Shown in pieces: positions 6,560 to 14,795 of a stretch of DNA of 21,618 nucleotides (its first letter is position 1; every line of letters begins with the position of its first letter). This stretch comes from JBCBRR01 sp039029235 (lineage in GTDB: Bacteria > Bacteroidota > Bacteroidia > Cytophagales > Amoebophilaceae): positions 1 through 21,618 of the forward strand of contig JBCCGO010000013.1 in the NCBI GenBank assembly GCA_039029235.1, given 5' to 3'. A model generated the notes under the pieces. That model worked only from the letters and a program-made list of their open reading frames with translations, searched no databases and was not told where the DNA came from. The translations under genes and the position numbers were made by a program.

Positions 6560-7402
6560 TTAGGGACTTGTGTCGGGTTTATTGCTTTGGGACAGGGCTT
6601 TTGCATAGATTTTCTCTACGGCCTGTACATGGCGGCTTGCTGGGTATCGGTCTAGAAAGCTACGGCAATATGTTAGGGTGGTTTTCAGCCTGTCTTGCTG
6701 TTCTTCTTGGGCGCTTTTTTTGGCAAGCTTATACTGTGCATCCGTTTTCAAGTAGGCGGCTGCTTCGCCGAGTGGAGTGCCTGGGAAGTCTTGCTGAAAG
6801 ACTGTTAGTGCAGTGACTGCTGCCTGATAATGTGACAGCTTATGGTAGAGCTTGGCATTGTTAAAGGCCTTGTAGGCTAGCTTATCATAAAGTTCTGCTC
6901 GGTACTGTAGCGCTTTATCTCGGTAGGGGCCTGCTGGGTAGCGGTCAAGGTAGGTTTGGAACGTTTGTATGGCCTCTTGTGTAGTGGCTTGATCTCTTTC
7001 TACATCTGGAGAGGCTAGGTATAGGGCATAGCCTTGCATATACAGGGCTTCTGGAGCTTGCGGAGCATTGGGGTAGGTTTGGTAGAAGTATTTAAATTCG
7101 CGCGCGCTGTTCTCGTAATGTTTTTTGAGCTTAACCAAGCTTCGTCGATAGAAGTTGCTACATGCTTGGTAGAAAGTGGCTGCGATGCTTTCTTTTTTAC
7201 CGCTAAGTAGTGGTATAGCCTCCTCAAACAGTCTGTGGGCTTTGTTGTAGTCTTTGGCGTGGTAGCATACTAGGGCGTTATGGTATTTATGGAGACAGGG
7301 TGCACGCTCGCGCTGCTCAGCATGGGCCGATGACAGGAATCCTAGTAGTAGGACGATAAAAGGTGTTCTGTGCCGCATAAGGTGAAAGTAACTAATGGCC
7401 AA
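6560..7402 (-). CDS. bamD: Outer-membrane assembly protein BamD (YfiO/ComL-like, 280 aa)
   Basis: Periplasmic tetratricopeptide protein of the BAM complex, which folds beta-barrel proteins into the outer membrane. The N-terminus has a signal peptide with hydrophobic core PFIVLLLGFL and probable cleavage after AHA, near residue 29. At least four TPR-like helical pairs follow, with the motif pattern A..F..AI and YP in HALVCYHAKDYNKAHRLFEEA, the YQTYPNAPQAPEAL segment, FQTYLDRYPAGPYRDKA and CRSFLDRYPASRH. BamD is normally a lipoprotein, but no cysteine occurs at the end of this signal peptide; the first downstream Cys is in ERAPC. The start may be M1 or M9, the latter giving a more compact signal peptide. 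The gene lies 66 bp after the OstA-like gene and 6 bp before rpoZ, so the three may form an operon. Confidence 0.85.
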   Translation of the reverse strand: MAISYFHLMRHRTPFIVLLLGFLSSAHAEQRERAPCLHKYHNALVCYHAKDYNKAHRLFEEAIPLLSGKKESIAATFYQACSNFYRRSLVKLKKHYENSAREFKYFYQTYPNAPQAPEALYMQGYALYLASPDVERDQATTQEAIQTFQTYLDRYPAGPYRDKALQYRAELYDKLAYKAFNNAKLYHKLSHYQAAVTALTVFQQDFPGTPLGEAAAYLKTDAQYKLAKKSAQEEQQDRLKTTLTYCRSFLDRYPASRHVQAVEKIYAKALSQSNKPDTSP

Positions 7403-7468
7403 GCTTTTTCCAAATGAGGCTGCAGTATACAGAAATTTTGTGGCTTTTTACTAGCTAAATGTCTTGTA

Positions 7469-9031
7469 CTACGCATACTTACTACAGCCACGTGCTAGGA
7501 TTTCTGGCAGGGTGGGGCGCTCTGCTATGTGCCAGGAAAATCCTACAAGCTTTTTCTGGTCTGCTACGATTTTGTTCGGTGGATAAAATACTCCTGTAGG
7601 TTGCGCAAAGAAGCTGATCTTAGTGGGCTTTTGCTGGTCTAGGTCTAGGCGAATGTGACTGCATTTGAGGTAGTTCATGCCCACTAATTGGGAATGATCA
7701 TCGATGATGAAATAAAGGCTCTCGCTATCGTTTTCTGTAGCTATACAGGTAATTTGCTGGTCCTTGAAATGGGCTACCATATTGCTTCCTTTGAGTTGGT
7801 TAAAGTTGCCCAGCGCATCTTCAGTAGCTATAAAGGCGCCTTGGTCCATATACATTTTACGAAGTTCTTGGCCATGCAGTACTATGCTGATGGTCTCAGC
7901 TGTAATCTGGCTATCATAGCTCCAGAGGATGGGCTTGTTATAGAAGTACATGGTGGAGGCTAGGCTATGATAAGCCATGGAGTCAGCTTTGCCCTGTAGG
8001 CCTGATTGATAGATTTTGACGTTATTATAGGCTTGTACTACTGTGTCTATGCTACCATCGGCTAGCTGCTCTTCTTGGACCAGAAACGTATCAGCTGCGA
8101 GGTATAAGGTATCTTTGTTAGTCACATGCTGCATCAGGGGATTGCCAGAGACTTGTACCTTGCGCTTTGCCTTCCAGTACTGACCGGAGTCTCCAGTAAT
8201 AGTTGTCTTATGGTTTTTGACAATGAGCTGGACCTGGCCCTCGGTTGTGTAGCGATCTGCGGTTTGGTCGGCTTTCAGTAAGTCACTCATAAGTATGTAG
8301 TCTGCTGTTTCTACCTTGCCATGCTTAAAAGTACTGCTCCTGCTGCTGGTGTTATACGTTCCTCCTTCCTCAGTAGTGAGTATCGCGCCATTCTGGGTCA
8401 TGACTTTTGTAGGGCCTGTGAATTGGGCTGTTTGCGAGGCGATATTATACTGCAGGCTATCGCACTGGAGGGTCTGGTCTGGGCTGACTAGCTCCGTTTG
8501 CTGGTGGAAAGTAGCTGTTTTGTCTAGATGGTCATAATGGCCTGATTCGCTGTGTAGGATATGGTCTCCTGATACTAGCTTACCTCCTTGTGAGAAGTAG
8601 GCTCTTTGGGTATCAACTTCATAGTCTAGCTGATCGGTATAGCAAACGATGGTACCAGGCTGGTAAACTACACGGCTGCGTAGTTGGACCAGTTTTTTAT
8701 TGACGTCGTAGGAGAGCCGGTCAGCTACTAAGAGGACAGATCCATCTTCGTTGATGATTTTAATGTGCCCATGGGCTTCTAGTATGCCTTTCTGGTCGTA
8801 GTAATTCACGGCATCAGCGCGGATGGTGATTCCTTCGTGTGTAAAAGCAACGTCCTCAATGAACTTCTGGTAAGCATGCTCGCCCTGCTCAGCACTTTCT
8901 AGCCTCCCTGTCTGGTAGCCTACTCTAGCCTTATCATGTGCCCACGACACAGCGTTAAGGCTAGCCAGGAGTACCAGCAAGCTACTTACGGTATTGCAAA
9001 AGCATTTTTGAAGAGATTTTTGCCCAAGCAT
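7469..9031 (-). CDS. OstA/LptA-like periplasmic protein (520 aa)
   Basis: The N-terminus is a signal peptide (hydrophobic SSLLVLLASLNAV, cleavage probably after SWA near residue 31). Most of the mature protein is a series of short beta-strand repeats typical of the OstA/LptA-type jellyroll, for example DAVNYYDQKGILEAHGHIKI, ADRLSYDVNKKLVQLRS and DQLDYEVDTQRAYFSQGG, recurring to about residue 400. Proteins of this fold bridge the periplasm and carry lipopolysaccharide from the inner-membrane LptFG complex to the outer membrane. Bacteroidota often have one long OstA-like protein instead of a short LptA; this one is about three times the length of E. coli LptA and shorter than full LptD. The start at 9031 is chosen for its signal peptide; it lies close to a foreign-looking stretch on the right. 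An LptF/G permease gene is at 18465, and BamD follows directly. Confidence 0.8.
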   Translation of the reverse strand: MLGQKSLQKCFCNTVSSLLVLLASLNAVSWAHDKARVGYQTGRLESAEQGEHAYQKFIEDVAFTHEGITIRADAVNYYDQKGILEAHGHIKIINEDGSVLLVADRLSYDVNKKLVQLRSRVVYQPGTIVCYTDQLDYEVDTQRAYFSQGGKLVSGDHILHSESGHYDHLDKTATFHQQTELVSPDQTLQCDSLQYNIASQTAQFTGPTKVMTQNGAILTTEEGGTYNTSSRSSTFKHGKVETADYILMSDLLKADQTADRYTTEGQVQLIVKNHKTTITGDSGQYWKAKRKVQVSGNPLMQHVTNKDTLYLAADTFLVQEEQLADGSIDTVVQAYNNVKIYQSGLQGKADSMAYHSLASTMYFYNKPILWSYDSQITAETISIVLHGQELRKMYMDQGAFIATEDALGNFNQLKGSNMVAHFKDQQITCIATENDSESLYFIIDDHSQLVGMNYLKCSHIRLDLDQQKPTKISFFAQPTGVFYPPNKIVADQKKLVGFSWHIAERPTLPEILARGCSKYA

Positions 9032-9136
9032 ATCTGTGCTATCATTGACTGGAACACCTCTAAGCGCGCCGACAGTATAGCCCCTTACCTCGACGAGGAC
9101 AAAGAGATCCTACTACTCATCCAGATCTTGCTCTAC
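9005..9136 (+). pseudogene. Possible fragment of an Rpn/YhgA-like nuclease gene
   Basis: The plus-strand frame encodes a stretch beginning FLKRFLPKH, followed by IIDWNTSKR and PYLDEDKEI and ending ILLYHG. The spacing of IDW, the acidic DED turn and the LLYHG end resembles the N-terminal half of YhgA/Rpn-type transposase-nucleases, where an IDW segment precedes an acidic turn and an LY..RL strand. No start codon belongs to it, and the frame runs into repeat copy A, so it would be a relic. It overlaps the first codons of the OstA-like gene on the other strand. The similarity is from memory and modest. Confidence 0.3.
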
Positions 9137-9144
9137 CACGGGCT

Positions 9145-9243
9145 AGCCTCTCCCCTCCCACAGCAGCCCGAGTGCGGCATGGGGAGGCTTGGGGGCTCCT
9201 GGAAGGTGGCCCCCAGGCCGAGGAGGGAGGGAGAGAAGGCCTA
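9145..9243. repeat. Repeat copy A (~100 bp) with 11-bp stem-loop
   Basis: This stretch aligns with 10286-10380 in the same orientation. Shared blocks include ACAGCA, GGGGGCTCCT, AAGGTGG, CGAGGAGG and GAGAGAAG, with small gaps. Within copy A, 9186-9196 and 9209-9219 form an 11-bp stem (GGCTTGGGGGC with GCCCCCAGGCC, one G-U) around a 12-base loop. It lies 41 bp beyond the stop of the Rpn gene and may also act as its terminator. Confidence 0.75.
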
Positions 9244-9284
9244 GGGGCCGTTGGTGGGAAGATGCAGGAGCGGGATCGGGCGAT

Positions 9285-10160
9285 TTACAAGCTACGAATG
9301 CCTGCTTCGCTCAGCCCTGTCAGCTCACTGACAAAGGATATATTTAGCCCTCGAGAGAGCATCTGGCGGACCATCGACTGCTTGGCTTCCGCCTTTCCTT
9401 CCGCCCTCCCTTTTGCTATACCCTGCTCCTCGCCTTGCTGGAACTGCCGGAGTAACGCTGAGGCATTGTCTTTGTCGCGCTTTTTGATCTGTTCATACTT
9501 GACCAGTTCTTCTGCACTCCAGGAAAATCGCTCTAGCTCATCGTAGGCTCGCTTCAAGGCGGGGGCACCCTTGACCAACTGCGAATACACCTCTGGTGTG
9601 GTCGCTGGGGCATGCTTCAGGTAGTAATACCATTTCTCACTTATCGTAAGAAGCTCATCGAGCTGTTTATCAAACTTGGGTAGCTCGATGAAGGTGAAGC
9701 TGAACTCCTGCAAATCATGCTCATAAGTTGCCCTATCTAGGATGATGTGATCTGACTTGATCGAGGACTTCGAGGGGAACATGGTAAAGTTGGTAATGGC
9801 TAGGAAGATCACTTCCCGTAGCTCGTCATAATCATCTCCCTCAAAGAGCTGACCCGAGTAGGCCTTGGCAGCATAGTACTGGGCTCGTTTCTCAAAGCCT
9901 GCTGTAGCAGTGACCTGCATCTCTATGATGTATTGTACCCCGCGTTGGTCTTGGCAGAGCACATCGACGATACTCTGTTTACTGGCTGCCACTTCTGGTA
10001 CTTGGACAGTAGGCAAGAAGGTTACTTCTCTAATCTCTCCTATGTATTGATGGTCAAGGATATCGTTGAGAAAGTGCATGAGAATGTCTTTGTTTTTCTC
10101 AGTACCGAAGACGCGCTTAAAGGCGAAGTCGTTTTTAGGATCTAGGAACTTGGTGATCAT
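9285..10160 (-). CDS. Rpn family recombination-promoting nuclease / PD-(D/E)XK putative transposase (291 aa)
   Basis: The opening DPKNDFAFKRVFG is the hallmark start of this family. The PD-(D/E)XK-type core is visible as D...DVLCQDQRG followed by the strand YIIEMQV, giving the D-ExQ pair, then RAQYYAAKAYSGQL. A helical middle part with FTFIELPKF follows. The C-terminus (about 245-291) has the charged segment EQGIAKGRAEGKAEAK and then MLSRGLNISFVSELTGLSEAGI, a helix-turn motif common at the end of these proteins. E. coli RpnA-type proteins are DNA endonucleases that raise RecA-independent recombination; many homologues are annotated as transposases without proof of movement. The gene is intact and flanked by two direct copies of a ~100-bp repeat (9145-9243, 10286-10380). 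It interrupts the envelope gene run and may be a recent arrival. Confidence 0.88.
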   Translation of the reverse strand: MITKFLDPKNDFAFKRVFGTEKNKDILMHFLNDILDHQYIGEIREVTFLPTVQVPEVAASKQSIVDVLCQDQRGVQYIIEMQVTATAGFEKRAQYYAAKAYSGQLFEGDDYDELREVIFLAITNFTMFPSKSSIKSDHIILDRATYEHDLQEFSFTFIELPKFDKQLDELLTISEKWYYYLKHAPATTPEVYSQLVKGAPALKRAYDELERFSWSAEELVKYEQIKKRDKDNASALLRQFQQGEEQGIAKGRAEGKAEAKQSMVRQMLSRGLNISFVSELTGLSEAGIRSL

Positions 10161-10285
10161 GTTGGTGTTGTGATTGAGAACGAAGCTACGAATTTATCGG
10201 TGAACCTAGTCATGGCAGCCTGAATTTTGGTAGAAGTTATGCATTTATTGAGAAGATACAAAGGTTCTGGCAGCCTGCAACTTCC

Positions 10286-10380
10286 AGCCTAGTCCCTCAC
10301 AGCAAGCCTAGGTGCGCGTAGTGGAAGTCTGGGGGCTCCTCGCAAGGTGGCCAGAACGAGGAGGTAGGAGAGAAGTTCTA
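10286..10380. repeat. Repeat copy B (~95 bp)
   Basis: Direct-orientation partner of copy A, about 126 bp upstream of the Rpn start codon. The long stem of copy A is not kept. Instead TCTGG near 10328 can pair with CCAGA near 10351, so a different hairpin forms at the same place. The end GAGAGAAGTTCTA also recurs as CAGAGAAGTTCTA at 21299, in the upstream region of the right-edge lipoprotein. Confidence 0.7.
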
Positions 10381-10488
10381 AACAAAGTCATCTCTAGGAG
10401 CTTGGCAAGTATAATAACTACCTTTAGTGCGAAGTTGTTATCTTGTCCAGAAGACGATACAAGGGCCTATAAGCCTACAACCCCGATC

Positions 10489-10516
10489 TAGCCTATTCCC
10501 CTTTGGGAGTAGGCTA
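10489..10516 (-). terminator. Hairpin downstream of the flippase pair
   Basis: TAGCCTA (10489-10495) and TAGGCTA (10510-10516) pair over 7 bp, and inside them CCC and GGG can add three more pairs after a two-base bulge. It lies about 140 bp past the stop of the flippase gene on the minus strand. No T-run follows, so the terminator role is uncertain. Confidence 0.35.
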
Positions 10517-10656
10517 TTGCCTCCAAGAGGCTACGTAAGCAAGATACGCAAGAGCCTATAGCCACACCTATTGTCAGCAAAGCGCGAAATACCCATTGAA
10601 AAGACCCGTGCATAGCGTTGAGATATCAATCACACCCGCCCGCCCAGATACTGAGT

Positions 10657-11949
10657 TCATTTATTGGGTGAGCTCGCCAGCCTTCGCCCTCGCCTACGAT
10701 AGATCCTTAGGGCCTCCAAGGTCATCATAACTGCTGAGAAAATTTCGCAGATCAGAATAATCCAAGCGACTCCTTGGGCTTGTAGCTGTACCCCCCACAT
10801 CCAGTACATTCCATGTAGGCCGACGCAAATGAGCCCTGTCATAAAAACGATCGTGGTATACTGGTTACCTGCACCGGCAGGGACTAGAAAAGCCAGGCCA
10901 AGCAGGGTGGATATGGCAATGATACAAGGCAAGAATGCATGTAGCCTAAGTACATAGGTAGCCTCTGGCATAGGCTTTCCTGCAAATAACTGGATGATGC
11001 TAGCAGCCCATAGCCAGTAGCTGGTACTGATCATGAGTAGCGCCCCTACACTGACAAGCATGATTTTGCCTACGAATTGGAAGCCGGTTTGAAGACGCTG
11101 TGCTACTCTTGTGCTGGCAAGGGGGAAAAGAGCTTGCACAAAGGGTTCGATCATGCTTATGGTAGTTCTAATAATTCTATCACCAAGCGAGTAGATGGCC
11201 ACACTAGTAGGGCTGACAAAAGATCCTAAAAAGATGATAGGAAGCGGTGTGTAGAAGATGACAGAAAGTTGGGAGAGAAAGATGTGCCAACCGACTTGCA
11301 GCTGTCTATAAATCATGCCCCAGGTAGGCTGGTATACAGCAATGCCTAGGATGCGATACACTAGATAAAGCCCGACTACTAATCGCAGCGTATCTACTAT
11401 CAGCAACAGGATAGGAATCAGGATCGCATCTGAGGGTTCCCGAACCAGTATAAAAATACCAGCAAGATAGAGCAGCTTAGCCAGCAGATTAAGTATCGTC
11501 GCCCATTTTATTTTCTCGAGCCCTTGAAAAACATAGATAGGAAAGAGTGAGCTAACCACGGCTATAGAGAAGAAACATAAGCAGTAGCTCTTAGCCAGCC
11601 GGATGCTCGGTACGAGGTAAAGGAGCAGGGCCAGGACAGCGAGAGAGGCTACTATGGCTACAAGTTTAATGGCATACACCGCTCCTAATATTTGGCCAAT
11701 GGTAAGCTTATCGTGTTTATACTGGCTAATCTGTTCAGTAGCTGAGTACCGGAAGCTGTAGCTGATAAAAGTGGTAAAGTAAAAAGAGAAAGATTTTACA
11801 AACTCGAGAATGCCGCACTTTTCTACTCCGATCGTACGTAGGAGAAAGGGGAGAGTAGCCAAAGGAAGTATCCGGGAAATCCCTTTTAGAAAAGTTAGTT
11901 GCAGGAAGTGTGCTAAGAAAATGCGTATGTCTCTATGTATCCTCAGCAT
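10657..11949 (-). CDS. Wzx-like flippase / polysaccharide biosynthesis membrane protein, copy 2 (430 aa)
   Basis: Predicted inner-membrane protein of the MOP superfamily (Polysacc_synt/RfbX type) with about 12 hydrophobic segments. Such proteins flip undecaprenyl-linked sugar repeats from the cytoplasmic to the periplasmic face. Recognisable family features are the N-terminal helix ending in ISRILPLATLPFLLRTIG, the SFRYSATEQI segment after TM2, and the glycine-rich CGILEF turn. The C-terminus is a basic tail (RRRGRR). The protein is a clear paralogue of the one encoded immediately upstream, from which it is separated by 18 bp, so the pair is probably co-transcribed. No glycosyltransferase or polymerase gene is nearby, so the transported substrate is unknown. 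A role with lipid II or another lipid-linked glycan is equally possible. Confidence 0.8.
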   Translation of the reverse strand: MLRIHRDIRIFLAHFLQLTFLKGISRILPLATLPFLLRTIGVEKCGILEFVKSFSFYFTTFISYSFRYSATEQISQYKHDKLTIGQILGAVYAIKLVAIVASLAVLALLLYLVPSIRLAKSYCLCFFSIAVVSSLFPIYVFQGLEKIKWATILNLLAKLLYLAGIFILVREPSDAILIPILLLIVDTLRLVVGLYLVYRILGIAVYQPTWGMIYRQLQVGWHIFLSQLSVIFYTPLPIIFLGSFVSPTSVAIYSLGDRIIRTTISMIEPFVQALFPLASTRVAQRLQTGFQFVGKIMLVSVGALLMISTSYWLWAASIIQLFAGKPMPEATYVLRLHAFLPCIIAISTLLGLAFLVPAGAGNQYTTIVFMTGLICVGLHGMYWMWGVQLQAQGVAWIILICEIFSAVMMTLEALRIYRRRGRRLASSPNK

Positions 11950-11967
11950 ATACAGTAAGCAAAATGT

Positions 11968-13227
11968 TTACGATTCCTGTGTCAATAGTATTGTGGCGGA
12001 TCTATAGGTTGCCCATATGAGCATAAACACGCTAAAAACTTCGCACAGTAAGATGGCCACGGCAGCCCCCCGAGCTTGCAGTGGCGGAACCAGCACAAGA
12101 TGCAAAACTACACAAAGTAACCCAGTTACCCATGTAGTTAGGGTATACGCTCTACCAGCACCCAGGGGGATCAACAGGCACATACCCAGTATGTTAGACA
12201 GTATTACTACACACGGTAAAAAGGCATGGAGTCTAAGTATCCACACAGCATCTTGTATGACCTGGCCAGCAAGGACCTGAACAATGGATGCAGCGAAAAA
12301 CCAGTAGCACCCGCCTATGGCTACCAGGATAGCTAGGCTGCCTAGGGCAATCTTGCTGATAAACCGAACACCTTCTTGGAAGTTACTCACAAGATTCTTG
12401 TGGGCCAGTGGGAAGAGTATTCGTGTAAAAGGATCTACCATAACGAGGACCAACCGCACTGCCTTCACACCGAGTAGGTAGAGGCCCACACTGCTAGCAT
12501 CGACCAAGAATCCCAGAAAAATTTTTGGCAGCCGTGTATAAAAGGTAATGGGCAGCTGAGCAAGGAAGATGGGTAGCCCTCGGCGTAGCTGTAGCGCAAT
12601 CATAGGCCACGTAGGTATTCTGATTCGTATGCCCCATATGTAGTATATCACATATAGGGCTATCATTAACTGCAATAGCTCGGTTACACCTAGCAAAACA
12701 TGGTATAAGCGTGCATCCGCTGGACTACGAATAAATATGACTACACCCATAAGCAGTACTGTTTTAGCCAGGAGTCTGATAGACGTCATCCATAACATGC
12801 TGTCAAGTCCCTGGAAAACGAAGCAGGGGAACAGCCTACTGATCACCGCGGCCAGGAGGTAAGTCAAAAAGTAAGCTTGTAGTTGTTGGATTTGGGGAAC
12901 AAAAAGGATAAGCCCCCCAACAACTGCCCAGCAAAGCCCTATGGCCACTACTTTGGCCGAGTAGACTGCGCCCAGTATCTGGCCCACCAGGCGTTTATCG
13001 TCTCTGTAGTGAGCAATTTGCTGAGTAGCGGAGTATCGAAAGCCATAGCTAACCAATATCAGGAAGTAGGAAGCAATGGCTTCAACAAGTTTGAGGATAC
13101 CCAGCTGTTCCAGACCGACTGTACGCACTAGCAGGGGGAAAATGATCAGTGGCATTGCCCTCGAAACTCTTTTTAAGAAGAACAAGTGGCATAAATGTTT
13201 GAGAAAGGTATGGGTATCTCGGTGCAT
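11968..13227 (-). CDS. Wzx-like flippase / polysaccharide biosynthesis membrane protein, copy 1 (419 aa)
   Basis: First gene of a tandem pair. Like its neighbour it has about 12 predicted membrane helices and belongs to the Polysacc_synt branch of the MOP flippases. Matching landmarks in the two proteins include FLK.VSR.MPL, RT[VI]G.E..GIL, Y[SG]FRYSAT.QI, D.DK..[VI]GQILGAVY, VFQGL, LRLHAFLPC and QA.G.A..I.[LI]CE. By eye about half of the N-terminal residues are identical, so the pair arose by an older duplication rather than recent copying. Start at 13227 (MHRDTHTF) lines up with the RIHRD of copy 2, supporting both start calls. The 613 bp upstream contain no recognised gene. Confidence 0.8.
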   Translation of the reverse strand: MHRDTHTFLKHLCHLFFLKRVSRAMPLIIFPLLVRTVGLEQLGILKLVEAIASYFLILVSYGFRYSATQQIAHYRDDKRLVGQILGAVYSAKVVAIGLCWAVVGGLILFVPQIQQLQAYFLTYLLAAVISRLFPCFVFQGLDSMLWMTSIRLLAKTVLLMGVVIFIRSPADARLYHVLLGVTELLQLMIALYVIYYIWGIRIRIPTWPMIALQLRRGLPIFLAQLPITFYTRLPKIFLGFLVDASSVGLYLLGVKAVRLVLVMVDPFTRILFPLAHKNLVSNFQEGVRFISKIALGSLAILVAIGGCYWFFAASIVQVLAGQVIQDAVWILRLHAFLPCVVILSNILGMCLLIPLGAGRAYTLTTWVTGLLCVVLHLVLVPPLQARGAAVAILLCEVFSVFMLIWATYRSATILLTQES

Positions 13228-13840
13228 GGTATACTGGCTGCTTATCCGGAGGTATCAGAACGCCGTAGATGTTACGAAACCATTGGGCATTGGTGCAAGT
13301 GTGGCTTAGTAGGGGTATCGTCTTGGCCTATCGATCCATACAAAAGGGCTACGAGCTCATTTAATCCGCCCATACCGGAAGATAGTGCGTTTGTTGAAAA
13401 ATAATCGTTGCTATCGGTAGCATGTGCACTCACTGCTGGGTATGCTTTGGGTTTTCCTTACGGACCACTACCCCAAAAAGTTGCTGTTGCTGAGGGATAG
13501 CTAAAAATTGACGACTTCATTCTTCTTGCTGCTAGGCTGGTAGGGTTGGGCGCAAAAGGGCAACGCTGTATTTGTATTTAAAGAGCGTAGCTAGGGCATT
13601 ACCCGTATTGGGCCGCAGTGGCTGATGGCTTGCTGATCCAAGCCTGTCTCTGAGTAGGGATGGGCCGTAAGAGCTACGAATATAACGTAAATAAGCTAGG
13701 CAGAGAGGGGAAATGTCTCAGATGGGAGTCGGGAAGCGCAGGATAGGTGTAAAAAGTAGTCAGTGATAGGAACTCTATGGCGGCCCTATTTTATACACTT
13801 TTGAGGCACTGCCGATAATGAGGACCTTTTGATGCCTTAT
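13228..13840. other. 613-bp gap with decayed open frames
   Basis: No intact gene is recognised between the flippases and trxB. On the minus strand, frames free of stops cover 13272-13457 (61 codons, protein-like composition, containing GMGGLNELVALLYGS, no start at its beginning) and a second stretch farther right ending near 13532. They are in different states of interruption, as expected of a relic gene, but no homology was recognised. Confidence 0.35.
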
Positions 13841-14791
13841 CTAGGCTTTATCTGCTTGGCTAGCCAGAAAGCGTTCTGCCTCTAGCGCTGCCATGCAGCC
13901 TGTGCCAGCTGCAGTTACAGCCTGTCTGTAGATGGCATCTTGTACATCACCAGCTGCGAAGATACCAGGTACGTTGGTTTGCGTAGTCCCTGGAATAGTC
14001 TGGATATAACCTTGGGCATCTTGCTGTAGATAGGGGGCAAACATGGCTGTGTTGGGATGGTGCCCGATGGCTACGAAGAAACCTTTGACGGGGATTTCTG
14101 TCTTGGCCTGGGTACGATTGTTAACCACAAGAACGCCTGTTACTTCTTGCTCTCCCAGTATGTCTTCTACCTCAGTATGCCAGTGTATCTTAATGTTGGG
14201 GTTGCGCATTACCCGCTGCTGCATGATCGCAGAGGCTCGCATCTGGCCTCTGCGAACCAGTAGATGTACTGGCTTGCAGATGTTGGCTAGGTAGGTAGCC
14301 TCTTCTGCGGCACTATCTCCGCCACCCACTACAGCTACTGCTTGGCCTTTGAAAAAGAATCCGTCGCAGGTGGCACAAGCAGATACCCCTCGGCCGTTCA
14401 GTCGTTGCTCAGCTGGTAGTCCTAGCCATCTAGCTGCAGCTCCAGTGGCAACGATAACACTTTTAGCCAGGATACTATGCTGGTCATCGGCAGTGAGTTG
14501 GAAGGGATAGACAGAGAAGTCTACAGCAGTAATCGTAGCTGTCTGTACATCAGTACCAAACCTTTGGGCTTGTCGCTGAAAGTCTAGCATCATTTGGGTA
14601 CCAAGAACTCCCTCGGCATACCCAGGGTAGTTTTCTACCTCGGTAGTAGTAGTTAACTGGCCTCCCGGTTGTGTTCCTTGATATAATACGACGGGCAGTC
14701 CGGCCCTAGCTGCATAGATAGCAGCTGTGTAGCCTGCAGGCCCTGAGCCGATGATGGCTACGGATACTGGTTCCTGCTGGGTGTCGGTCAT
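13841..14791 (-). CDS. trxB: Thioredoxin reductase (316 aa)
   Basis: Cytoplasmic FAD enzyme that passes electrons from NADPH to thioredoxin. The FAD-binding glycine motif is GSGPAG (15-20), followed by GGQLTTTTEVENYPG. The redox-active disulfide is C139-A-T-C142, followed by DG. The NADPH-binding motif is VVGGGDSAAEEA (154-165), and the second FAD motif GIFAAGDVQD lies near the C-terminus with the closing A.GTGC.AAL.AE helix. Length is normal. The gene begins 4 bp after the sigA stop, so it is almost certainly translated from the same mRNA. No thioredoxin gene is in the window. Confidence 0.96.
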   Translation of the reverse strand: MTDTQQEPVSVAIIGSGPAGYTAAIYAARAGLPVVLYQGTQPGGQLTTTTEVENYPGYAEGVLGTQMMLDFQRQAQRFGTDVQTATITAVDFSVYPFQLTADDQHSILAKSVIVATGAAARWLGLPAEQRLNGRGVSACATCDGFFFKGQAVAVVGGGDSAAEEATYLANICKPVHLLVRRGQMRASAIMQQRVMRNPNIKIHWHTEVEDILGEQEVTGVLVVNNRTQAKTEIPVKGFFVAIGHHPNTAMFAPYLQQDAQGYIQTIPGTTQTNVPGIFAAGDVQDAIYRQAVTAAGTGCMAALEAERFLASQADKA

Positions 14792-14795
14792 AAAT

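Larger units (their letters stand above)
10161..10656. other. 496-bp gap with repeat and hairpins
   Basis: No gene was recognised between the Rpn gene and the second flippase. The gap contains repeat copy B and, farther right, a cluster of GCCTAT/ATAGGC words (10465-10563), including the hairpin at 10489-10516. None of the short open frames looks coding. Confidence 0.5.

Noticed and set aside
9289..10193. The word AAGCTACGAAT occurs at the end of the Rpn gene and again just upstream of it, like a target-site duplication
   Set aside because: The first copy lies inside the coding sequence, the core word also occurs near 13672, and 10-11-base matches are expected by chance many times in 21 kb.
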